NCBI GenBank assembly: GCA_027346925.1
Contig: DAIERH010000178.1
Span: forward strand, 1 to 5,032
DNA length: 5,032 bases
Reading direction: 5' to 3'
Source: Geobacter sp.
GTDB lineage: Bacteria > Desulfobacterota > Desulfuromonadia > Geobacterales > Pseudopelobacteraceae
The position numbers and the translations under genes are program-made. How positions within the stretch are numbered: position 1 is the stretch's first letter; each line of letters opens with the position of its first letter. Below are positions 1-5,032 of this stretch, in pieces. The notes beneath the pieces were generated by a model. It was given only the letters and a program-made list of their open reading frames with translations. It had not been told where the DNA came from and did not search any database.

Positions 1-1106
<1,106 letters not shown>

Positions 1107-1115
1107 TGGTTCGTT

Positions 1116-1121
1116 CTCCTT
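1116..1121 (-). promoter_or_regulatory. ribosome binding site of ahcY
   Basis: The minus strand reads AAGGAG here, nine bases before the ahcY ATG. A possible small hairpin (GGTGGT, seven-base A-rich loop, ACCACC; 1128-1146) ends six bases upstream of it and shares its outer arm with the left end of the palindromic repeat, so the repeat could influence access to this site. The hairpin effect is inference; the site itself is clear. Confidence 0.75.
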
Positions 1122-1140
1122 TTGTGTGGTGGTGTTTTTT

Positions 1141-1254
1141 ACCACCCCCCAACCCCTCCTCAACGAGGAGGGGGAGCGAGAGGCGGAGTTTAAGATTTTC
1201 TCCCCTCCTAAATTAGGAGGACCCAAAGTACGGGCCTAAAGGGCCGGGGGTGGT
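1141..1254. repeat. 114-base palindromic intergenic element with inverted ends and two inner hairpins
   Basis: The ends are perfect 9-base inverted repeats: ACCACCCCC at 1141-1149 and GGGGGTGGT at 1246-1254. Inside are two hairpins. The first has a 9-base-pair stem, CCCCTCCTC (1153-1161) with GAGGAGGGG (1165-1173), around loop AAC. The second is CCTCCTAA (1204-1211) with TTAGGAGG (1213-1220) around one A, so the real stem is about seven pairs. CCCCTCCT occurs as a direct repeat in both left arms (1153-1160, 1202-1209). No open reading frame of its own and no clear target-site duplication is seen. The layout is that of small non-coding palindromic repeats (REP- or MITE-like) scattered between genes in many bacteria; whether this one is dispersed cannot be seen from one copy. 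It fills most of the gap between sahR and ahcY, and its right end is read as the last 13 codons and stop of sahR. Neither hairpin is followed by a T-run, so it is not a standard terminator. Confidence 0.65.
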
Positions 1255-2160
1255 AGCTTTTACCAACAGCACCGTTTCCTGTCCTGCCGTTCCGTCGATC
1301 CGCTCGTAACTGACATCTTCAAACCCTGCCACTATCAGCCATCCCGCCAATTCTTCCTCCTCGAACCCCAGCCACTGGTCGGCCAACTGCTCCCGGGCGG
1401 CCTCCCGTTCGTGGCGGCCCAGGTCTGCCAGGGCCAGCACGCCGCCGGGGGTCAGCACCCGCCGGATTTCGGCCAGCACTGCCGCTGGATCGGCGGCGTG
1501 GTGCAGCACCATGTTCAGCACGGCGCAGTTGGCGGCCGTGTCCGGCAAGGGCAGGTGGGTCATCTCCCCCAGGCGCAGGTCGATCCCGGCCAGCCCGGCC
1601 AGGGCCAGCCTGCGGCGGGCCTCCTCCAGCATGGCCGGCGAATGGTCCACCCCGATCACCCGGCTCGCCTTTGCGGCCAGGGCCGGCAACAGGCCGCCGG
1701 TGCCCAGGCCCACCTCCACCACCGTTTGCCCCTCGGGCACCAGGGCCAGCAGTTGGTCGTGGTACGCGGGTACCGGCAGCAGCGTGCGGGCCAGGTCGTC
1801 CCACTGGCGGGCATGGCGGTCGAAGAACTCCTGGCTGCGCCGGCGGCGCTCCTCCAGCACCAGGGCAACCGCCGCCAGGTCCCTGGCCCGCTCCGGCAGC
1901 CCCTCCAACCCCTGTGCCACGGCCGTACGGATGGCGGCAAAAAATGGGCTCTCCCCCCCGGCCCGGTAGTAGCTCCAGGTCCCCTGGCGCTTGACCGAGA
2001 GCACACCGGCCTCGGTCAAGATCTTGAGATGCCGCGAGATGCGCGACTGCCCCATCCCGAGGATGGCGGTCAGCTCCTGCACGGTGAACTCACCGGCCAG
2101 CAGCACCGCCACCAGGCGCAGGCGGCAGGGATCGGCAAGGGCTTTGAGGGTGTCGAGCAT
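1213..2160 (-). CDS. sahR: SahR-type repressor: ArsR-family HTH fused to a SAM/SAH-binding methyltransferase domain
   Basis: The protein has 315 residues. Residues 1-70 form an ArsR/SmtB winged helix (KALADPCRLRLV at 6-17, recognition helix around GQSRISRHLKILTEAGVL, 37-54). The metal-binding ELCVCDL motif of metal-sensing ArsR proteins is absent; the matching stretch is FTVQELTAILG. A basic linker (ERRRRSQEFFDRHARQWDD, 104-122) leads to a class I methyltransferase fold: motif I EVGLGTG (149-155), acidic VIGVD (168-172), and LNMVLHHAADP (215-225) with LTPGGVLALADLG (236-248). This architecture matches SahR, known in Proteobacteria as an SAH-responsive repressor of ahcY, metE/metH, metF and metK; the sensor is a methylase-like domain that binds SAH. 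The neighbour ahcY supports this. The start at 2160 has only a weak GGGA upstream but suits the family N terminus. Residues 303-315 (TTPGPLGPYFGSS) are encoded by a palindromic repeat, so the native C terminus probably ended near LLVKA. A plain methyltransferase role is the less likely alternative. Confidence 0.85.
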   Translation of the reverse strand: MLDTLKALADPCRLRLVAVLLAGEFTVQELTAILGMGQSRISRHLKILTEAGVLSVKRQGTWSYYRAGGESPFFAAIRTAVAQGLEGLPERARDLAAVALVLEERRRRSQEFFDRHARQWDDLARTLLPVPAYHDQLLALVPEGQTVVEVGLGTGGLLPALAAKASRVIGVDHSPAMLEEARRRLALAGLAGIDLRLGEMTHLPLPDTAANCAVLNMVLHHAADPAAVLAEIRRVLTPGGVLALADLGRHEREAAREQLADQWLGFEEEELAGWLIVAGFEDVSYERIDGTAGQETVLLVKATTPGPLGPYFGSS

Positions 2161-2199
2161 ATATATCGATAATCCCGATTTTAGTAAATCAACTTTTTT

Positions 2200-2211
2200 T
2201 GATATATATCA
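2200..2211. promoter_or_regulatory. candidate SahR operator, perfect 12-base palindrome
   Basis: TGATATATATCA is a perfect inverted repeat covering the predicted -10 box of sahR, where a bound dimer would block RNA polymerase. The core ATATATATC recurs at 2159-2167, across the sahR start codon, followed by GAT, so there may be two sites about 43 bases apart. Other small inverted repeats lie between: ATCG (2166-2169) with CGAT (2176-2179), GATTT (2177-2181) with AAATC (2186-2190), and ATCAA (2188-2192) with TTGAT (2199-2203). ArsR-family dimers typically bind short AT-rich palindromes of this kind. That SahR binds here is inference. AT-rich palindromes can also arise by chance at promoters. 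Confidence 0.45.
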
Positions 2212-2231
2212 TGGGCTGTGACGGTTGGCAA
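2203..2231 (-). promoter_or_regulatory. predicted sigma-70-type promoter of sahR(-ahcY)
   Basis: On the minus strand a -35 box TTGCCA (2231-2226) is separated by exactly 17 bases from a -10 box TATATA (2208-2203). Each hexamer is close to the TTGACA/TATAAT consensus. Transcription would start near 2196, giving a leader of about 36 bases before the sahR ATG at 2160. The region is strikingly AT-rich compared with the GC-rich genes on both sides. No other promoter is convincing before ahcY, so this one probably serves both genes. Confidence 0.6.
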
Positions 2232-2366
2232 GGAGAAATCAGGGACCGGGCAGAGGAAGGCGTCACGCCCTGAAATCCCTTGAAAACAGGGAGCGGATGG
2301 CGTAGAGATACGGGGATACCCGTGGTTATTCCGCTTCAACGCACCCAAATCCCCCGAAGGAGCATG
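2212..2366 (+). other. fetAB upstream leader with small inverted repeats, no gene seen
   Basis: No coding sequence is supported here. The stretch holds the sahR -35 box on the minus strand and probably the fetAB leader on the plus strand. TCAGGG (2239-2244) can pair with CCCTGA (2268-2273), while CCCTG (2268-2272) can instead pair with CAGGG (2287-2291), so the two pairings exclude each other. Other elements are GGCG/CGCC around TCA (2259-2269) and ACGGG-GATA-CCCGT (2310-2323). I do not recognise a known riboswitch. The plus-strand promoter is unclear: the symmetric TATATA at 2203-2208 could serve as -10, but its -35 at the right distance (TTTAGT, 2180-2185) is poor. A TTG at 2280 opens an in-frame extension of fetA, but it has no ribosome binding site. 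Confidence 0.3.
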
Positions 2367-3143
2367 ATGAACGTGGCCGGAGACGGGCAAAACATGGCGG
2401 TACGGCTGGAGAACGTCGTTATCGTGCGGCACGGCCGGGACGGACAGGCAGTGCCGATCCTGAGCGATATCTCGTTCTCGGCCGACAGCGGTGAGATCAC
2501 CGCCATTGTCGGCCCTTCCGGTGGCGGTAAGAGTTCCCTGATCCGGCTGATCAACCGGCTGTGCGACCCGACCCGTGGCACGGTGTACCTGGACGGGGAG
2601 GACATCGCCGGCCTGGACCCGCTGTGGCTGCGCCGCCGGGTGGCCATGGTGCCCCAGAAGCCGTTCATGTTCGAGGGAACCGTCCTGGACAACCTGCTGC
2701 TCCCCTTCCGCTACCGTCAGGAACCGCTGCCGGCCGCCGACGGCCCGGAGGTCGGGCACGCACTGGAACTGGCGCGCCTGGACCCCGACCTGCTCGAGCG
2801 GGACAGCCGCACCCTCTCCCTGGGGCAACAGCAGCGGGCAAGCCTGGCCCGCGCACTCATCACCCGTCCCCGGGTGCTGCTCCTGGACGAGCCGACCAGC
2901 GCCCTGGACCGCCCCACCGCCGACCGCCTCAGCGCCACCCTTCACGACATCTGCCGCTCCCAGCGGCTGACCGTGATCCTGGTGACCCACGATCTGCGGC
3001 TGACGGAAAAGATCGCCGATCGCCTGATTTACCTGGAAGCGGGGCGGATTCGGGAGGAGGGACTGGCGGCGGATATGCTCTCCAACCCCCAAAGTCCCGA
3101 GTTGCGGCGTTTTCTGGCCGAACCGGACAGAAAGGAGCCATGA
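2367..3143 (+). CDS. fetA: FetA/YbbL-type ABC transporter ATP-binding protein (iron export)
   Basis: This is the ATPase subunit that powers the permease encoded immediately downstream. From the ATG at 2367 it has 258 residues, a little longer than the roughly 225 of E. coli FetA. All ABC motifs are intact: Walker A GPSGGGKS (49-56), Q-loop Gln97 in MVPQKP, signature LSLGQ (150-154), Walker B VLLLDE (170-175) followed by PTSALD, and the switch His208 in VTHD. There is no membrane segment, so it is a cytoplasmic subunit. The permease partner assigns the substrate class; the ATPase sequence alone would not. The start is uncertain. AAGGAG at 2357-2362 is one base from the ATG at 2364, four from the ATG at 2367 and too far from the ATG at 2394, which begins MAVRLENV and lies nearest to the conserved domain. 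The stop overlaps the fetB start. E. coli FetAB exports iron and protects against peroxide stress; that role here is carried over from the family. Confidence 0.87.
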   Translation: MNVAGDGQNMAVRLENVVIVRHGRDGQAVPILSDISFSADSGEITAIVGPSGGGKSSLIRLINRLCDPTRGTVYLDGEDIAGLDPLWLRRRVAMVPQKPFMFEGTVLDNLLLPFRYRQEPLPAADGPEVGHALELARLDPDLLERDSRTLSLGQQQRASLARALITRPRVLLLDEPTSALDRPTADRLSATLHDICRSQRLTVILVTHDLRLTEKIADRLIYLEAGRIREEGLAADMLSNPQSPELRRFLAEPDRKEP

Positions 3144-3946
3144 ACGTGGACGACGCCAAGATCGTCAACCTGAGCCTGGTGAACCTGTCCCTGGCCTACG
3201 GGCTGGTGCTGCTGGCCATCGGCCTGGCGCGCCTGCGGCGTATCGGCCAGGAGGGGCAGATGTTGTGGTCCTCGCTCCGGATGGTTGTCCAACTGTTCGC
3301 GGTGGGCTACCTCCTGCACCTGGTGTTCAGCGTCAGGAGCCCCCTGGCCGTGATCGCCATCCTGCTGGCCATGGCCGGGTTCGCGTTGCAGGTCATGGGA
3401 GGACGGATCAAGCAGAGGATGCCCCATTTCTACCGGGTCATGGGCACATCCATCTTTGCCGGCTGCGGCGGGGTGACCTTCCTGTTTTGCGGCCTGGTGG
3501 TCGGCTACTCCCCCTGGTACGACCCGCGCTACCTGATCCCCCTGGCCGGCATGATCATCGGCAATTCCATGAACGGGGCCAGCCTGGCCGCCGAGCGCCT
3601 GGCAGCGGAGATACACGAGCGGCGGGACGAGATCGAAACCGCCCTCTGCCTGGGGGCGACCAGCCGCCAGGCCTCCGATACGGCGGTGCGCCGCGCCTTC
3701 CGCGCCGCCCTGATGCCGACCATGAACACCATGGCCGCCATGGGAATCGTCTCACTGCCCGGCATGATGACCGGCCAGATCCTGTCCGGCACCGCACCGA
3801 TCATCGCGGTGCGCTACCAGATCGCCATCATGTGCGCCATCACCGGCGCCGTTGCCATCACGGCCTTCCTGATCCTGCTTCAGGGCTACCGGCACTACTT
3901 CACAAAGGCCCACCAGCTGGCGGAGGAGGGGCAATCCGGTCAATAA
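3140..3946 (+). CDS. fetB: FetB/YbbM-type ABC transporter permease (UPF0014 family, iron export)
   Basis: The protein has 268 residues, about the length of E. coli FetB (259). It is an inner-membrane protein with roughly seven hydrophobic segments, near residues 10-30, 41-60, 67-84, 98-122, 131-142, 185-205 and 219-247. Family hallmarks are SSLRMVVQLFAVGYLL (44-59), IPLAGMIIGNSMNGASL (133-149), the ATPase-contacting loop with LCLGATSRQAS (169-179), and MGIVSLPGMMTGQILSG (201-217), which closely resembles the VSLPGMMSG stretch of E. coli FetB. It forms the transport channel with the ATPase just upstream. The two genes overlap by four bases (ATGA, 3140-3143), a sign of translational coupling. 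AAGGAG at 3132-3137 is only two bases before the ATG; a GTG at 3146, eight bases away, is a possible alternative start. Iron(II) export is the known role of the family; the substrate here is not proven. Confidence 0.92.
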   Translation: MNVDDAKIVNLSLVNLSLAYGLVLLAIGLARLRRIGQEGQMLWSSLRMVVQLFAVGYLLHLVFSVRSPLAVIAILLAMAGFALQVMGGRIKQRMPHFYRVMGTSIFAGCGGVTFLFCGLVVGYSPWYDPRYLIPLAGMIIGNSMNGASLAAERLAAEIHERRDEIETALCLGATSRQASDTAVRRAFRAALMPTMNTMAAMGIVSLPGMMTGQILSGTAPIIAVRYQIAIMCAITGAVAITAFLILLQGYRHYFTKAHQLAEEGQSGQ

Positions 3947-3981
3947 AAAAAGCCGCCATGGCTGTCTGCCACGGCGGCTTT
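3945..3981. terminator. bidirectional intrinsic terminator between fetB and the flavin oxidoreductase gene
   Basis: AAAGCCGCC (3949-3957) pairs with GGCGGCTTT (3973-3981). After one A-C mismatch the stem continues TGGC (3959-3962) with GCCA (3968-3971) around loop TGTCT. On the minus strand the stem leads into seven Ts (3951-3945), a strong terminator for the gene ending at 4007. On the plus strand the T tract is only three bases, so termination of fetAB is probably weaker. It begins almost directly at the fetB stop codon. Confidence 0.85.
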
Positions 3982-4006
3982 CGACTGTTCCTATTACCGG
4001 AGGCGT

Positions 4007-5032
4007 TCAGGCCGCCTCTTGCAGGTCATCCGCTTCGGCCTCGTTCTCCTGCGTCCCGAACAGCTCGTCGAATATGGCCTGCACCGTGGTGATGCGGTCT
4101 GCCTTCCAGGCGTTGGTACCGCAGAAGACCAGGCCGGTCGCCACGTCTCCCCGCTGGGCGCGGTCAAGGGCGGACACGATGCAGAAGCGTTCGCCGGTTT
4201 CCTTGTAGGTGCACTTCTTCAGGCACCCCAGGCTGCAGGCCACGCCGTAGTCCAGGTCGTGCTGGCGGATGTCGTCCCTGTTGGTGAGGATGGCCCGCCC
4301 CGGCAGCCCGGCCGGGCTCATGATCAGGCCGATGTCCTCCTCGGTGCACTCCAGGTATCTCTGCTTGAAGGCATCGTCGGCGTCGCATTCCTCGGTCGCG
4401 ACGAAACGGCTGGCCATCTGCACGCCGTCGGCCCCCTCGGCCAGCGCATGTTCCAGGTCGGCCCGGTCCCAGATGCCGCCGGCCGCGATGATTGGCACGC
4501 CGCAGCCGTACTCCTCCACGAAGAACGCCTTGATGGCGCGCACCGTGGCGTAGTGGTCGTATTCTCCGGTGCCGATGTTCTCCAGCTTCTCCCCCAGGTG
4601 GCCGCCGGCGGTGTCCGGGTCCTCCACCACCACCGCATCGGGCAGGCGGCCGTACCCCTTATGCCATTTTTTGGCAATGAGCTGGGCCGCGCGCAACGAG
4701 GAGACGATGGGCACCAGGGCCACCTCGGGATGGTCGGCGGTCAGTTCCGGCAGGCTCATGGGGAGCCCGGCGCCGCAGACGATCACCTTGGCGCCCCCTT
4801 CAACGGCCGCCTTGACCAGGGACTCGAAATCGGACAAGGCCACCATGACATTGACACCGATGATGCCGTCCGGGGCGATGGCGTAGGCCTTGGCCAGCTC
4901 GGCCTTGAACGCCTCGGCGTCGGTCTGGAAGTAATTGCGGCCGTCGTTGAACTCGCTGTTGACGCCGATGCCGGCGGCGGCCACCAGTCCCACGCCGCCG
5001 CATTTGGCCACGTGTCCGGCAAGGTTGCCGGC
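4007..5032 (-). CDS. nitronate monooxygenase/FabK-like FMN oxidoreductase, N terminus cut by window
   Basis: The window shows 341 codons ending at 4007. The frame is open to the right edge, so the true start lies outside; an internal GTG at 5011 sits inside the conserved N-terminal AGNLAGHVAKCGGVGLV region and is not the start. By family comparison some 20-30 residues are missing. It is a TIM-barrel flavoprotein of the 2-nitropropane dioxygenase group: GIIGVNVMVALSDFE, VIVCGAGLP, VPIVSS, the conserved His in AGGHLG (His at visible residue 145), and the FMN-phosphate region IIAAGGIWDRADLEHALAEG followed by GADGVQMASRF. Usually GTRF is found where ASRF stands here. Members oxidise nitronates or similar acids, or, as FabK, reduce enoyl-ACP; the substrate cannot be assigned. 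The C-terminal part carries four cysteines in C-x3-C-x3-C-x9-C (visible residues 266-284), then an acidic tail. It converges on fetAB and shares their terminator; no functional link is evident. Confidence 0.85.
   Translation of the reverse strand, partial: AGNLAGHVAKCGGVGLVAAAGIGVNSEFNDGRNYFQTDAEAFKAELAKAYAIAPDGIIGVNVMVALSDFESLVKAAVEGGAKVIVCGAGLPMSLPELTADHPEVALVPIVSSLRAAQLIAKKWHKGYGRLPDAVVVEDPDTAGGHLGEKLENIGTGEYDHYATVRAIKAFFVEEYGCGVPIIAAGGIWDRADLEHALAEGADGVQMASRFVATEECDADDAFKQRYLECTEEDIGLIMSPAGLPGRAILTNRDDIRQHDLDYGVACSLGCLKKCTYKETGERFCIVSALDRAQRGDVATGLVFCGTNAWKADRITTVQAIFDELFGTQENEAEADDLQEAA

Noticed and set aside
1153..1173. Intrinsic terminator after sahR or ahcY
   Set aside because: The stem is strong, but no T-run follows on either strand, and a second similar hairpin plus inverted ends fit a palindromic repeat better.
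1107..1260. Separate ahcY promoter
   Set aside because: TAATTT and TAAACT on the minus strand are weak -10 candidates, but no acceptable -35 box lies 16-18 bases upstream of either.
1134..1261. Target-site duplication flanking the palindromic element
   Set aside because: The flanks (GTTTTTT on the left, AGCTTTT on the right) share only T-richness and no exact direct repeat adjoining the ends.
1411..2172. Plus-strand open frame opposite sahR
   Set aside because: It is antisense to sahR; the translation is Q/G/H-rich without domains.
2168..2186. Possible Fur box upstream of fetAB (GATAAT start)
   Set aside because: By my count it matches about 10 of 19 positions of the E. coli consensus, the first six being contiguous and the rest near random; too weak to call.
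2280..2366. N-terminal extension of fetA from the TTG at 2280
   Set aside because: There is no ribosome binding site before the TTG, the added residues do not resemble ABC ATPases, and AAGGAG lies at the downstream ATG.
2181..3092. Minus-strand open frame opposite fetA, running through the divergent promoter
   Set aside because: It overlaps a complete ABC ATPase with every motif intact, covers the AT-rich promoter, and has no recognisable protein features.
2561..3946. Long plus-strand open frame starting inside fetA and ending with fetB
   Set aside because: Only the part from 3140 is fetB; the upstream part is an out-of-frame reading of fetA (P/G/R-rich), so it is not a real fusion protein.

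Overview
The window is high-GC bacterial chromosome, tightly packed, with five protein genes and no tRNA, rRNA, CRISPR or transposase that I can see. The gene content suggests a deltaproteobacterium of the Geobacter/Desulfuromonadales type: a long-form S-adenosylhomocysteinase next to an ArsR-type regulator fused to a methyltransferase fold, a nitronate-monooxygenase-like flavoprotein with a cysteine-rich tail, and a GC-rich palindromic repeat between genes. This placement is inference from protein style, not a database match.

Left part (1-2231, minus strand). An AT-rich promoter at 2203-2231 drives a SahR-type repressor (1213-2160). It is followed, after a 106-base gap, by ahcY (1-1106, cut by the window edge). 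Together they look like a SAM-cycle operon. AhcY removes S-adenosylhomocysteine (SAH), and SahR proteins are known as SAH-responsive repressors of ahcY and the methionine cycle. A perfect 12-base palindrome overlaps the predicted -10 box of sahR, which suggests autorepression. The gap between sahR and ahcY is mostly filled by a 114-base palindromic element (1141-1254). The element runs into the end of sahR and supplies its last 13 codons and stop.

Middle part (2212-3981, plus strand). Transcribed divergently from sahR, after a leader with several small inverted repeats, are fetA and fetB. They encode the ATPase and permease of an iron-export-type ABC transporter and overlap by ATGA. A hairpin at 3949-3981 ends this operon and, with a seven-T run, also ends the gene converging from the right.

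Right part (4007-5032, minus strand). This gene encodes an FMN-dependent nitronate monooxygenase/FabK-like oxidoreductase whose first residues lie beyond the window. It has a conserved His motif and a C-terminal four-cysteine cluster.

The most interesting points are the repeat that forms the end of the regulator gene inside the operon, the possible shared SahR control of the divergent transporter, and the cysteine cluster. I found no convincing sign of an entirely new system.
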